Shown here: positions 24,738 to 37,860 of the stretch, one piece after another
How positions within the stretch are numbered: position 1 is the first letter of the stretch
How the letters are laid out: every line of letters starts with the position of its first letter
Notes under the pieces: generated by a model
Told to the model about the DNA's origin: nothing
The model's database searches: none
What the model saw: only the letters and a program-made list of their open reading frames with translations
Source: Cyprinus carpio
Taxonomy: Eukaryota > Chordata > Actinopteri > Cypriniformes > Cyprinidae
Assembly: GCF_018340385.1 (NCBI RefSeq)
Contig: NC_056613.1
Span: 14,122,885 to 14,186,884 of the forward strand
DNA length: 64,000 nucleotides
Direction of reading: 5' to 3'
Made by a program: the position numbers and the translations under genes

Positions 24738-25493
24738 CCTTACAGCATCTACTTTAATTAGCTAGCTAGATCCATTAGCTCAGGTACTCGGCTTGAGCCA
24801 GGGTTCAGTAGAGTGTGTGTGCAGATAATTTTATTCTCTCTATCTTTGTTTCTCTCTCTTTTTCTGTGTCCTGCTGGGCGGTGATAAATTGGATAGCAGG
24901 AAGAGGTTGACAGGGTTAGCGCAGTGAACAGAGGAGTCTCGCTCATTTTCTCTCCTCCCCCCCAGTGATGGCGTGTGTGTGTGGAGTGGCCCCTGACTTG
25001 GCCCTTGTGTGGCCCCTGATAAAGTCATGTCTGTGTGCGTCAGGCTGTGCCCCTTTATCAGGGGGGTCTCTCTCGAGCGCAGGGGTTTCTTATCAGACTC
25101 TGCCCTGCCAGCACTGCTGTCCGCCTGACACCGCAGAGACACCAGCACACACCCTTCAACAACTTTTCCATCCGCGTGCAGTGAAGAATTTATTTAGTTG
25201 GAAGAGTTTTGGCTCTCGTTGAACCAGATCACAAGTTCTCTTTCGGCTACTGTAGCTGAGAGTGTGATGCAATGACTCAGACACGGTTACTAACTTCCTA
25301 ACTACACTCATGCTCATGTGCTTCCCGTAGGAGAACAGCAGGGCTTTCATGGGCCAGCTCACACAGGAACAGACTGATTCAGTGTTTTTGGAAGGGGAGG
25401 CGTCCTTTTCATAAGAACCGAAAAGCAAAAAGTCATGCTTTATAGCATGTGTGTCTGTGGTTAAGAAAATCTCTCCAGGAGCAGTTGGTGTTT

Positions 25494-25496
<3 letters not shown>

Positions 25497-25533
<37 letters not shown>
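25497..25533. repeat. (CT)18 microsatellite
   Basis: This is a CT tract in quaking intron 1. The sense strand is polypyrimidine. Confidence 0.97.
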
Positions 25534-25536
<3 letters not shown>

Positions 25537-26268
25537 CTGGAGCGGGGGAAGGGCCTCACCCTTTCACATTCCACAACTGCCTGAAATATCTCCACACCCC
25601 TTCACACTCCTCTTTCATGCCATTTCTGCACTGTTTTTCTCCGTTTTACAACCAGCAGCTTGGAGACACTGTGTTTGTCTTTGTATTTTCCTTGAGTTCT
25701 TGCACTCTTTAATTGAGCAACAGAGGAATTGTTTGGCAAAATCAGACAACAGTATTCCTCAGCGCTCATCTACACATTCATTAAGCAATTGAATCCATCT
25801 AATGTTTGTTCCTTCTCTTTAAATGCTTTAATTAGGTGTAATTATGATCATGATTATATCTTGCGGGCTAGAAAATGGTCCTTGAATTGATCTATGTGGA
25901 CTGTGGCCTTGGCCAAAGGTGGTTCTGTTTGATTGTCTCACCCTGTGATTTCAACTATTCACCTCCAATTTGCTCTCAGCAGCAGATAGGCAACACTGCA
26001 GGCTTTATTTCACTGCAGAAATTGGAGTCTCCAAACCAATGTGTTGATTTCCCCTCCTCCCTGTCTGTTTTGAGTGTTGCCTTATAGAGGGCCAATCAGA
26101 GTGAGCCATGCACCAGACCTCATGGAAGAATGCAGATGTCATTGTGATATAAGTGGGATATTTATCTTTTCTACAGCAAATGTTGTCAGACTGATTCCAT
26201 TCAAAAAAGTTCCTGTTTTGTTAAAGCTAATTCTTATTTGTTAATAAAATATTTCTCTCTCTTTCTCA

Positions 26269-26272
<4 letters not shown>

Positions 26273-26302
<30 letters not shown>
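26273..26302. repeat. (CA)15 microsatellite
   Basis: This is a perfect CA tract in quaking intron 1. Confidence 0.97.
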
Positions 26303-26304
<2 letters not shown>

Positions 26305-26429
26305 AAGTGTTCTTGCAGTACACTCTGTCTACATTTTTATTTATGGTTATGTACACATTAGGGATGCACAGTATATATGTGTAATATCATGAATGACCAA
26401 TATTAGAGAATTTTAAAATTATCAATATT

Positions 26430-26700
26430 AAATGTTTAATTGTGGATGCTCATTTCTGCTAACAAAACATTTTAAAATACAATTTATTTCAGTTCTTCTA
26501 AATATTTTGATATCTATTTTATATCATAAAATTCATTTTTTTCAGTATTTTTAATTAATGTGAAGTTCAGAAGAACAGCATTTATTTGGAAATGATTTTT
26601 TTGTAACAATGTAAGTCTTTACGGTAACTATTCATAATTCTACTATTCATTTCTTTGGGGAAAAAAATCTGGCCCACACATGAATGGTAGTGTATGCATC
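26430..26700. mobile_element. Reverse-orientation fragment of the CATTCAAAAGTTTGG repeat family
   Basis: GAAGAACAGCATTTATTTGG and GTAAGTCTTTACGGTAAC near 26570-26630 match interior blocks of the family seen at 23640. The right end CACATGAATGGTAGTGTA (26678-26695) is a degenerate terminus. Confidence 0.5.
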
Positions 26701-27075
26701 ATGTCAGCAGCCATAATAATCGAGTGTTTTTAACGAAGTGCATTGTTAATGTGATTGCTTGTCATTATACAGCATATTCATGTTTATTGTGGACAGACAA
26801 ACTGCTTGTCGTTAGAACACTTATTCCTCTGAACCCACACAGTAGCATTCCAGAACACATCCTTCAGTTTCTGCATGTTTAAAAAACACGTCAACATTGT
26901 GAAACCAAGACCAGTATTCTAGAACAACCATTGATTATTTCTAGAGCCCTTAACAACAGATAGGAACAGCTGTTTCGCTCTGGGCAGATGACTGTGTGTG
27001 TGTGTCTGTGTAAGCTTTTGTAATTTTGTGTGTGTGTTCTAAAGGTTAAACAGAAAGACTATTCACTGAAGCTTA

Positions 27076-27572
27076 TGGCTCATTTCCACTGAGCGGCACG
27101 GTACAGTTCAGTACAGTATGATTAGGTATGGGTAACCCTGATCAAGCTTGCATTTCCACTGCCAATAGACATTCCCTAAGTCCACAAGAACAGAAAAGAG
27201 CACATATTGAGAAACGGCTATTGTCTGTGTAAAAATATAAAGTTATAAAATACACTGTTTTATTTTTTTGTATGCACACTCTGATGTAAATAAGGCCAGC
27301 GCTCATAGACAGCAAAGCGGAACAAGTGAAGGACACTTTATCCCCTTGTATCACGCAAAAGTGATGATTCTAGTCAACAATCAATCAACATTCTGCAGTG
27401 AGTTTAGCTCCACCCTTTTGGTACCCTTTGCTGTGCTAGGTACCCCAGCGGAAGGGTACCAAAAAGTGGTACGGTATGGTTCGCTATTTTGGTACCATCC
27501 ACAACTTCTGACAGTGGAAACGGAAATAATTGCGTACCGAACCGTACCGCTCAGTGGAAACGAACTATTAGT
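27076..27572. mobile_element. Non-autonomous DNA transposon with TTTCCACTGAGCGG ends
   Basis: The left end contains TTTCCACTGAGCGGCACGGT. The right end, reverse-complemented, contains TTTCCACTGAGCGGTACGGT: 19 of 20 identical. The interior carries several GGTACC motifs and no transposase frame. I know this terminus from repeated fish sequences but cannot assign the superfamily. Target duplications are not clear. Confidence 0.7.
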
Positions 27573-28763
27573 CTCCTGTTATAATTTTAACATTCCACTA
27601 CAGCCAACTGTTTGTGTGAGAGGGAGAGCGGGAGAGAGATTTGTTTCGTTGTGGATGTTATATCGGCCTCCATCAATCCCGCTGTCAAACACAACAGAGA
27701 AGCCATTGCCAGCCCTTTGCACTACACAAAGATTTGTCTTTGTCTGCTAGCTCCTTGTTATGCTGCTGCATTTGTGCTCAATTAGCTCTTAAATGTGTCA
27801 AAAACAAAAGCGCATCATGGGAGAGGAAGACCATGTCACGACTGTGCTTTGTGAGAAGGCTTAGTGCGCTAGTGGGGTCAACAGATTGATTGTGTTCACA
27901 GAGTGAGCGATGGCAGGGTCGAACAGGACAGGGTGGCAGAAAAGAGAGGGAAAGACACATAGAAAGACAAATAGTATGTGTTGTGAATGAGGTCAGCCTG
28001 CATGGAGGGGGGTGGGTGAGTGTCTGTGTGGTTTCACAGGGTGTCTGCGCTTGGACAATGAAGCACTGTGTGTTTAACATTACCCTCTCACACACACATG
28101 ACATCACTGCTCCGGCATATGGGATGTGACCTCGGTTACAGCTTCCTGTTTGAGACTTTTTACAGCACTGGTGTGACCAGCACAAAGCTGATTGTGTGAG
28201 GCTTTGCATTCTTTCACTCTTTAAACGTTCAGCAAAGCTCGCAGCAGTAGCCACACAGATAATTGATAGTGACCATAAATTAATTTGGCTTTATGACTGA
28301 AGTAATTTAGATAAAGACTGATATATACGCCTATGTTTAAGCATTTACTTTCAGTTAAAGGAAGCCATAAACACATTCTACACACGTATGCAGCTGCAGA
28401 TGCACGCTGTGCCATTCTGTTGTATATAGATAACCTATGCTCTTATTTTAACATGGTGACAACAAACCACAGACCTTCAGATGACTGTGCTAATAAATAG
28501 ATGTTATTCAGGTAGCTCGGCAAGATTCGCTTTAAACTGTTGTTGTTGTTGGGGTTTTCGGACACAGGTCTGACGTTGTGATGGCATTGGTGAAACATTT
28601 TGTGTAAAACTCATTGGAATGATTCAGTAGATTGTTTATTATTATGAATAGCACAACAGATTTGAGAATGTAAACAACACATATACATATAACATGTATG
28701 AATGGGTTTGTGAATATAAAAATATGCCTTTATATAGTAAGGGATTTTGAACTATGTTAAAGA

Positions 28764-28985
28764 ACTTGGGGTCAGTATGAGATTTTTCAAAACATTTTTT
28801 TAAAACTACTACTTTTATTCAGCAAGGATACATTATTTTGATTAAAAGTGACAGTAAAGACACTTAAATATAATTTAAAATTTTTAATAAATGTTGATCG
28901 TTTGTATGTTCTATCCATCAAACAATCCTGGACAAAATGTGTCATGGTTTTCACAAAAATAAAAGCAGAATATACTGCTTTTAGT
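28764..28985. mobile_element. Forward fragment of the CATTCAAAAGTTTGG repeat family
   Basis: The segment CTTGGGGTCAGTATGAGATT followed by TATTCAGCAAGGATACATTA and AAAAGTGACAGTAAAGACAC reproduces the family's left half in order. The copy stops near 28985 and lacks the right end. Confidence 0.6.
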
Positions 28986-31900
28986 GTGTTACGCTTTCTT
29001 TCCATTCTTTCTGGATCTTTCTGTTCCTGTCCTTAAGACCATCAGCTGAAGGCTTGCGGTGGACCAAACTGAGTGACAACATTGCGAATCTGTTGTTGTT
29101 TTTTTCCTTGTGTGTTTTTTTTTCCTGCTGTGTATAAATGTGTGTGAAGACCATCTTACTGGTATCCATCTAATGCTGAAGTTTCAATCAGTTTACATTT
29201 CTTTCCCACTCTCTCTCACACACATGCACAGCATTTCTGTAAATATTTGTTTTTATCTTAGTTGCCGTAGGCGCCCTCATTTAAATTACAGAATCTCCAG
29301 GTAGTGCTGTTCTCTGATTGGTGCTTGGATTTTGAAGCAGAGTTTCACTTTAGAATGCGAATGAACTGGTTTTGCACATCTGCTGTTCTGCACTGCATGA
29401 CTGGAAAGTTCCTTGATAAATATCTACCTTATCGCTCCTGGTACAGGTTTCGTCTAGTGACATGGGCAGATGGCACAGGATACCTAAACATTAGATTGAA
29501 CCATCAAAGTGCTAGAGTGAGAAACATTCTATAATATACTCCTGTCTCGCTCTTTAATTTAATAAAATTGGTGTAACCTGTCTTCAAGACTGGCAGACAG
29601 TCTCCTTCCTCTCGCACACGGTCATGCTCAGGCTTGTCTAGGAGCTTCTGTTGTTGTGGTGCTGTTACCCAGAGTGCTTTGCTGTCATTACTACTCCTGT
29701 GAAGGATGGCACTTTGTGTTGTCTGCCATCCTGTGTCCCCAGGCATCTCTTATGAGATCACTTACATAGTGAAACTAGCACCTTGAAATCTCACTCTCTC
29801 TCTTCTCTCGTTCACTGGTGTAAATGGTCCTTGTCATTGGCTGCCCTCATTTCTGCTAATTAAAAGCAGAGGAATGCAGCCCTGCCACTCCATCTCGCCT
29901 TGTTAGAGGACAGAAAAAAAGAAGAAATGATGAAAAGGAAGGTTAGTATATTATATTAGTTAATATTTTGCCATGGCTAGCTTTTGACCACCACCACCAT
30001 CAGAGCCCAAACCACAGAATCAGATCAGTTCTGCTCTCCTTCACACCACTGGCGATTAGTGCTAACACCACAGTGCGTTTTTCAACACCACACTAAGTTA
30101 TTTAAAGAAAACTTTGAGTTCAGTTTTGAATGGAAAAGGGAACAAAGAAGCTTGTTTTGATCTTTTTTTTTGTTTTTGGTTTGTCATACTAAGCCAGTTT
30201 GTTACCATGTTTAAGGAGGATAAGGGAGGTGTCCTGTCCAGGAGGAAGGAGGTGTTTGGTTATCTACTCTTAGCACATTTACTGACTGGTTCCTTCCTTC
30301 CTGCTTGAGCATTCAGTTCTTCCTGTCATTGTTTAGCAAGTTTACTGCATTTTCTGTTTGTGTGTGTGCAATGAAGGCATTCCTGAGGAATTAATAAATA
30401 ATAATGCCCAACTTGATCTTCATACTAATCTTTAGTAAAAACCATGATATGAGTGTATATTTTTTCCATGTTGCCTGTTACTGATCTGATTTTACTGATC
30501 TCACAGGGTTTGATGGTCTGTTAAAACATCGATGGCTTTTTCTTTCTGCACCAGCTCTGCATCCTCCGTTTACTTCCTGTTATTCCTCTGATCCACATCC
30601 TGCTGAACCTCCTTTGTTAGTGTGTGTGTGCGTGCGTGCACAGATGGAGTGGAGTCAACACATCATATGGCAAATTAAGTGAATTATTTGTACATTTGTA
30701 AATAGTATAATCAGTTTCTCTTATCTCTACTACAACCTGTTTAATTTCAGTAACATCTGTTCTGCTTGTGTGTGTGAGTGAGAGTGTGAGAGATAACAAA
30801 GTCCTTGAAGCATATTGGTCTCCCTGCTCGTAGTTCTTGGAGAACTTAGAAAAAAAGAAAAGTATTGGTTGACCGAAACATTTTTCCTGTTTAACCGATT
30901 AGTGTTGAGAGCAAGAATTTTATTTTAACCCTGGTGAAAAGCCACAGATTTTCTTTTTCTTTTTTTTCTTTTTAAAATCCCAAATTTCGAGTAATTATTT
31001 TAGTAAAAGTAAAATCCATCCAGTAAAAATAATGCAATAGACAGACAGTGTTGTCCATTTATTTATTTCTTTGGTGTCATATCATGGTGTCTCTTCAATC
31101 ACATTTAGTTTAAACTACAAACTCAAAACAACAAAAAATATTTCTTTTGCATCAGTGATTCAACAGCAGCACCGTGGCTGAATAGTGCTACAGGAAAAAT
31201 GCTTGTGTATTCATGTGTATTTGGCTGGATCGGCCGGGCTGTGTCAGTTCTTTTGTTCCTCAGTGTCCCAAACTCACCTGCTTCTGAACAGACTCTTCTT
31301 GTGACCATAGACTTTGAAGCTGTTGGATTCCCTGTGCAGCATATGGGTTGGGTGTAAGAGTAATCTACAGGCTGTGGTTAGACCCTGCGCCCTGCAGGGC
31401 AGCCATTAAACCACCGCAGTAACTGTGTTGTGCTCTCATCCTGAATGATAACCCAAACCCACCCCCTCCCCAACAGCTCTACTCTATAACCCTGCACCAT
31501 ATCATCAAGTGTGACAAGCCTCCCTGCTAAATTTAGCTCCTCATAATGGCTCTGCGGAAACCCGGACTGCAGTAGGACAATCTGGGAATGTGCAGCGAGA
31601 TGAAGGAGAGATCGGAGCGTGTGTTAGGTCAGGGATCAGGTTCATTCCACTACTAATGTCCAGCTTTCTAATCTTTTAATCCTCAGTCTTTCTGATATCA
31701 TATAACTCAGAAACACCTGTTGTTGTTGGCAGGGATATGTATAATCTTTGTGACCTGTTGGTTATCTCTGAAATGATCTTCTATCTCTAAAATGCCTTTC
31801 CCCTCTACCTCCTGCCCATCTGATGACGTGTTGAAGTTTCTAATACAGCTGATGTGTTTCCTCGTGGGCATTGAGAACTGCAGGCATACTTGGATCCATC

Positions 31901-32910
31901 TGTTTCCATTCAGTCCCTGGTTTAAAATGGAACGCTCTGTTTTCCCATCAAAATGCCAATCTGGGACTTGTTTGTGAGTTGTTGCGTGCTTTCAAATCTT
32001 AGTGTTTAATGGTCTTTTAGTGAAGTGGTGTGAGTGTAGGTGTGTTTAAACTTGTCTAACCAGCTTCTCATGCATTCTAGAGTGTTCAGTGATTGTGTGC
32101 TCATTTGAGAGTCCCCACCTCTGCCTTCTCTACCTCTTTTCCACTGAACTGATGCTGGTGCTGATCCAGGGAATCTTTCAGCATCGGCCAGCACTTCCAC
32201 TGGATTGAGCCGAACAATTACAGTGTGACACGTTGCAGACATAACCCTGCAAATTGAGCTTCAAAATATCAGTCAAACAGAAAAAAAAAAAAAAAAAAAT
32301 ACTAAGTACAAAATGAGGCCAAGTAATCAGTGTTGTTGGGTGAACATTTAAGGATTTATTGCAATAATCATGTTCAAACTCAGTGAAAACTTGAACCAGA
32401 GTTGTTAAATTCCTTTCAGTAAATTATTTTCTGTAGGTTGTAGCATTCAGTGGGAGTGTTGTAGTTCGGTCTCTGGTAACTGATTACATTTGAGTTGGTG
32501 CGTGGCGGCACCAAACATGTAAGCTCTGAATGAGAGAGACAGAGATTTTTCTTCTGCGTTTGACTGTTTCACCTCTCCCTTCCTCTTTCTGAGAAGCAGA
32601 GGTCTTTATTCTTTTTTCCCCTTCCTGACGGAGCCGAGGTGCTTCCCAAAATAATGAATGTTTATTTATGAAATTCAATTCTAATATTTACAGAAGACAG
32701 TCTCTGTGAAAGCCTGGTTCTCTGAGCAGTTTTTACTTTGGGCCTCTCGTCAGTTAAAGTAGAGAAACTGCAATAAACAGACAAACAAAAAAATCAGTTT
32801 ATTACCCTGAGACAAGTCAATGCTCACTGACAATACTTTTCTCACCCCTGTTAAAATTAGAATGGATATTACTCTTTATTGTACAGTTTTTCAAGTTAAT
32901 TCCTGGTGGG

Positions 32911-33440
32911 GATGGACCATAGACTGTATTAAAACATGGACATGGTGTCCGTGACATCACTTGTAGATTTATGAAGAGCATTTTTGAAGCTCAAAGCTTG
33001 CCATCTTGGCAGCACGTCACTCCCAGATAATCAAAAATGAGCAAAGAGGCGGGGCTGGCTGCTGAAACCACGCCCATCTAGCTCGACGGTGGTCACAGAA
33101 GTTGCAATCCACCTGTCACTCAAGTGGCCACGCCCTTAATTATGCAGAACTTTGAGGCTTAATATAATTTAAAAGGATGAGTTAAAAAAAATTAAAAAAA
33201 TCACACCCCTCACAGATATCATGAAGGGCAAAATTAACTATATAGACCAAAACCACTTTTTGTACCAGGCTGTAAACGTGTTTTTTTTTCTGCTGTAAAG
33301 TTGGGCATTTTAACATGGGGAGTCTATGGGACTGACTACCTTTTGGGGCCAGCCTCTAGCAGCCAATCGATGAATTGCAGTTTTAGTCACTTCCGTGTTG
33401 GTTTCAAGAGAGAGACCAGGAAATTCCCGCTTGGGATGGA
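32911..33440. mobile_element. Interspersed fish repeat with ACCATAGACTGTATTAAAAC start
   Basis: I recognise the left phrase ACCATAGACTGTATTAAAAC and the interior phrases GCCATCTTGGCAGCACGTCA and AAGTGGCCACGCCC from a dispersed fish repeat. There is no intact reading frame, the limits are approximate, and the class is uncertain. Confidence 0.45.
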
Positions 33441-34558
33441 CTCACATACATGCAGAACTTTATTTCTTATTCACAGTCTAGTTTGTTTTATATAGCATGT
33501 TTACGTAATGATGTTTTCACAGTATAAAGTGTTTGCTGTTTAATTCTTTATTTATGACATGGAAAATTTGGACTGCTTCAAGGAAATTGAAAATCTCTTG
33601 TATTTTGTACCTGCATAAACAAGCTCCCATCACCTGATTTTTTGACAAGCTGTTGCATCTCTTTAAACTCTGCAGCATATTTCTCATATTCCCATATTAA
33701 TGCTGCAGGAAAATATTCTCCCTGGCAAAACATGAAATGCAGTGCTGAGCTCACAGAATTAATGCATAAAGCAAACATTTCTGAAAGGATTTTTACTTTC
33801 TGGCCGTCAGCAGTGAAATATACTGAATTCTGGTTTTGGAGGCAAAGGATTTTACACTTTCAAAAAAAGGTGTTGACATTTGATAAGAAATGTACATACT
33901 TTCCAAAGGCCGGGTTTTCTTTTCCCCCAAAAGAATCCCCTCTTTTCTCAGTTTGGAATGTAAGTGCAGAATTGAATTGTCTGATGAGAAAGTCATTTGC
34001 AGCTTGAATAAAGTAGAGAATGCATTAAGCAGGAATCTTGTGGCTGCAGAGGCTAGCTGTGCTTTATGTTAGCTGAAGTGCATTGCTTCAAAGTGGAAAA
34101 ACTTGTACATCAGCAAGCTTTCATCTCAAGCACCTCTTTCTTTTATTTTAATCTTAAAGAGCTTTGAGCACGCTCCATCCTTTTGTGTAACATCTACTAA
34201 AGTACCAGCGGAATCACCGTTTCTTTAAACTCTCGCTATTCACTCCGCTACATCCTCCCTTCCTTATCCATTAAGGGTTTTTTAAGAGAAATGGTAAATT
34301 CAGACCCTTGAAACCAAGGCTTGTTCACTGTGCTGAGGTTTATACACTTTTGTTCCGATATTTGAAAAACTGATTTGCTTGTATGTAATAATACTGGTAT
34401 ATTTAAATATCACAGCCGTTATTCTTTTCTGATATTATGCAGGAATCCAAATGACAGATGAACACACAAGATTTATTTTTATTTATTGTTTTTGTAATTA
34501 TTCTTGTCAATACAATAAAAAAATATTATATTCCTTTGAATGAATTTGTTTTGAATTA

Positions 34559-34615
34559 CATGAGGATGAGTAACTAATAACAGAATTTTCAGTTTTAGGT
34601 GAACTGTCCCTTTAA
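34559..34615. mobile_element. Right end of a TTAA-family repeat
   Basis: CATGAGGATGAGTAAC leads into CAGAATTTTCAGTTTTAGG and GTGAACTGTCCCTTTAA, the standard right end of the widespread AAAGGGATAGTTCACC repeat. The left part is not recognisable. Confidence 0.6.
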
Positions 34616-35439
34616 CTGATAACAATTAAGATGTGACTTTTTTCGCTCCTGCTTCATTACTATCAATGTCTGTTTAATAGCTCCTAAGTAACTAGTTCTC
34701 AGACAGATGGATTCAGATGTTTGCTGAAGTGCTAAAAAGCAGCAGGTTTCACAGTAAGAGTTCTGTCTTTGCATCAGCCTTTTCCTGTTTACCTTTTATT
34801 CAGACCTCTCTATTCCTTGACTTCTGATGCCATAGATGGCATTTGTATGTATTTATATAAACCTTTTTATATACTTATAGTTCATCTTTACTGATGTAGT
34901 AATGCTGCTTATATTAGCAAGCATAAGGACAGGATGGTTGTTTTGATGGATGGGTTGGCAGTGAAAGGACTGGATAGAGAAAGAGAATAGTCTGTTCAGA
35001 CAGCCTCCGATTCAGGGTCTTGGGGTGTTTAACCTTGTCTACCTGCTCACCGTATTTGTGGAGGATTTTTTTGGTTTTAATGTGTGCACTGTCCGTCTTG
35101 CTTTCTAATATGGTGCAATATTAGATCAGCAAAAGTTCTCTTTCGTTCTTAACACACAGCCTACAGTTCCTCCTCCTTTTTATGACTATCACCCTGTGTT
35201 TCCCTCCATATACTACCGTTCAAATTCCATTCAATATTTATATATATATAATTTTTTTTTATTGATGTGTCTGTAAACCTTTTTCCCCACCCCTAATGTC
35301 TAGGGTAGCCCACATGTTGCGTTTTCATAACTACACAGTGACCTGTAGTTTATTTATGGGAAGTGGAACAGGCAGCAGATCATCAGCATACCTATCAAAC
35401 TGAACCCAGAGCGGTCACAACTTGCACAACCATTTTTAC

Positions 35440-35636
35440 CCCCCTCTGTCACAGAAACCAACCCCAGACCAGCAGCCTGACCTCTAAGCGATTGTGGGGC
35501 TCAGTGTCTTGCTTAATGGACCAGGATTTGTTGTCACTACTTTTCCACATTCCCGCCTCACCCCTTAATAAAGTTTAAACTGCAACCTTTGTGCTGGCAA
35601 ACAAGGTACTTAACCATTAGGCTACCAGCGGCCTGG
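35440..35636 (-). mobile_element. tRNA-derived SINE-like fragment
   Basis: Read on the minus strand from about 35636, GCCGCTGGTAGCCTAATGG resembles a tRNA-like head with an A-box-like TAGCCTAATGG. It is followed by GTTAAGTACCTTGTTTGCC and GGTTGCAGTTTAAAC, a decayed B-box region. The plus-strand phrase GGGGCTCAGTGTCTTGCTTA (35497-35516) recurs in many fish repeats with this head. It is too diverged to be a functional tRNA. Confidence 0.45.
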
Positions 35637-35702
35637 GCATTGAAATTAGGACTCACCTCAGAGTTTGTGCCTGCTAATGGCATGTGCTCAATATCGCTTG
35701 CT

Positions 35703-35706
<4 letters not shown>

Positions 35707-35773
<67 letters not shown>
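35707..35773. repeat. (CT)33 microsatellite
   Basis: This is a 67-bp CT tract in quaking intron 1, polypyrimidine on the sense strand. Confidence 0.97.
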
Positions 35774-35777
<4 letters not shown>

Positions 35778-36612
35778 CTACTTTATGGTAATGTGGCATT
35801 TCACTGTGGCTCTCTCGGTCAGCCAAAGAACAGAAACACTTTAGTTTCTGTTTTTCATTGGCTCTTTTTTTTAAGTGCACACTAAAAGAGTGCTTTTAGG
35901 TGCGAGGGTTGAGTGTGTGTATGTGTGTGACAAAGACACGCAAAAATAAAACAATCAAGTATAACACTGATTATCATTTACACTTAAGTTTATTTCTGAT
36001 GTATATTGAAAGGTCATATGGTAAGTATACTGTGTGAGCCTCGGAGAAGATTTAAATGGACGGCATTCATGTTCATGACCCATTTGTGGTTGAGTCGAGG
36101 ATATTTAAATTTTTTAATTCCTGCTTTTACTTTAAACTACTCTCTTGCAGTCCAAGAATATTAAACATGCAGACATGCAGCACTTTTACTCCAGAGAGCC
36201 AGAGAGAAATCATTCCCGCTGTAGTGTGTTGAAAGGTGGAAGGAGAGACACTTGGTGAAAGCAAGGGATGGAAAAAGAGAAGGGTGGAGGAATATGAGGT
36301 TGAACTCTGGTCAAGATAGAAGATAGATTGAGTTCTGTAAATGTGGCTAATATACTTGCAGCAGTTGTGTCACCTCTTCTGGGACTTATTGCATGTGTGA
36401 GATAGGGCTGGGTGATATGATGATATTATCATATATCGACAATGTCTCGTAAGTATCGCAATGTCGATGTCAACAGTCCGGTAACAGACGATTATCGATA
36501 TTATCAGAATAAAAATTACAAATAATAAACCTAATAAGTTGCAAAAAAATATTTTACATAGCCTCATAGTCATCATACAGGTCTTTTTGCATGCAAAAAT
36601 GAAATAATTTAG

Positions 36613-36730
36613 TAGGAGGGCTGGGAATCAAAAAGGTATTCCTATTTCGGAAATCAGATCAGATGCATAAGTTCAGGAATAGAATTACTTGTTATAAAAT
36701 TAAATTTTGATTCTGCTTCTTGATTCCTGT
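36613..36730. mobile_element. Truncated relative of the 40210 hAT element
   Basis: GAGGGCTGGGAATCAAAAAG is followed by TCAGGAATAGAATTACTTG and AAATTAAATTTTGATTC. These line up with the left 100 bp of the element starting at 40210 (GGGTTGGGAATCG, TCAGGAATCAGATACTTG, AAATTAAAATTTCGATTCC). No right end is recognisable. Confidence 0.55.
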
Positions 36731-36980
36731 ATGCACATTTATTATGATCCAGCTGCAAGAAGACGAAATAGAGCTCACATCTACACTCGCGCGCTGTTTT
36801 CTGTGCTGCACACACACAGCGCACGCACAAAAGCCGCCTCTTATATACGCGAACACTGGACTGAGCTCTCTCGCATTCTTACACATTCGAATTGATAAAT
36901 ACACACAATTATATCAAAATGTCCTATAATACAATCGGTTATGTCTTAAGTGAACGCAAAGAGGTAGACAATATTATTGG

Positions 36981-37860
36981 TAGAGCTGGTCCGAATACCA
37001 TTTTTTGAGCTTCGGAGCATCGGTAGTTATCAACACCGAATATTCGAAGCTTCGGAGGGAGGGGGCTGAACATATTCTACTCTCTAACACAATGTGTACA
37101 CGGACGCGGGCGGCGCGGCAAAATACAATAGAACCTATTACACGCAGCTGACATATTCCCAACAGTAAACTGCTGCTGCGTTTTATGACGTACTGGCACA
37201 AATTTCAAATGATTTTAGACTTTACAGACTTTAGCAAACCAATCTCTGTGTGTCTGTCTGTCTGTCTGTTTGCATTTTTATGTCGAGAACCGTTCATCCA
37301 ATCGACTTCACGCATGACGGTGTGATACTAAACACACAGATCTGTTAAGAGCAATAGTTTAAATATAGACAAACTTATTAGGTTGGGCTACTGTATGGTT
37401 ATTTTTTTTTTATTTTTTTATTTTTATTTTATGACTGCCGTATACGCAAGTATTTTCCAAGCAAATTAAATGCACGTTTTTATTGTGTGTAAAGTTACTG
37501 ATTAAAAATGCGGATAAAAGCACTCCAACGATATACTATACATGTATTACTTAACGAATTCAGGTACTTTTTTCAAGCTTGATGTGCTGTTGTGGTAGGC
37601 CAGTTTCAAATCGCATATTTGGCACACTGCCTTTGTCTTGTCCTCACTCAATTCAAAGTGCTCCAACACAGCTGAGGTCTTGGCATTTTTGTCTTCTCTT
37701 CTAGATGAACCGAATCATGATGTTCACTCATGGGTGATTCATATTCAAGGGCGAATGAGAACCGTTTCGCGGGGGATGCCAGGTGAATCTCAAAATTGAA
37801 AATCAGAAGCCATCCCACCAAACGAATATTCGAATAATCGAATATTCTGGTCCAGCCCTA
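36981..37860. mobile_element. Nested hAT-like element
   Basis: The left end is TAGAGCTGGTCCGAATACC and the reverse complement of the right end is TAGGGCTGGACCAGAATATT. Subterminal CGAATATTCG motifs occur at both ends. The flanks ATTATTGG (36973-36980) and GTTATCGG (37861-37868) match at 6 of 8 positions, consistent with an aged 8-bp duplication. It lies entirely inside the 36403-37971 element. Confidence 0.7.

Noticed and set aside
27268..27750. 160-codon open frame on the + strand
   Set aside because: It begins inside a transposon with TTTCCACTGAGCGG ends and runs out of it. The translation has no recognisable domain and no splice context.
34570..34620. ACTAAT/TAAC motifs resembling a quaking response element (autoregulation)
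   Set aside because: The motifs fall in the end of a dispersed repeat and lack properly spaced core and half-site. A similar ACTAAC at 59919 has no half-site downstream.
35580..35636. tRNA-like sequence on the - strand
   Set aside because: The A-box-like part is recognisable but the B box is decayed and no cloverleaf can be completed. It is treated as a SINE fragment.
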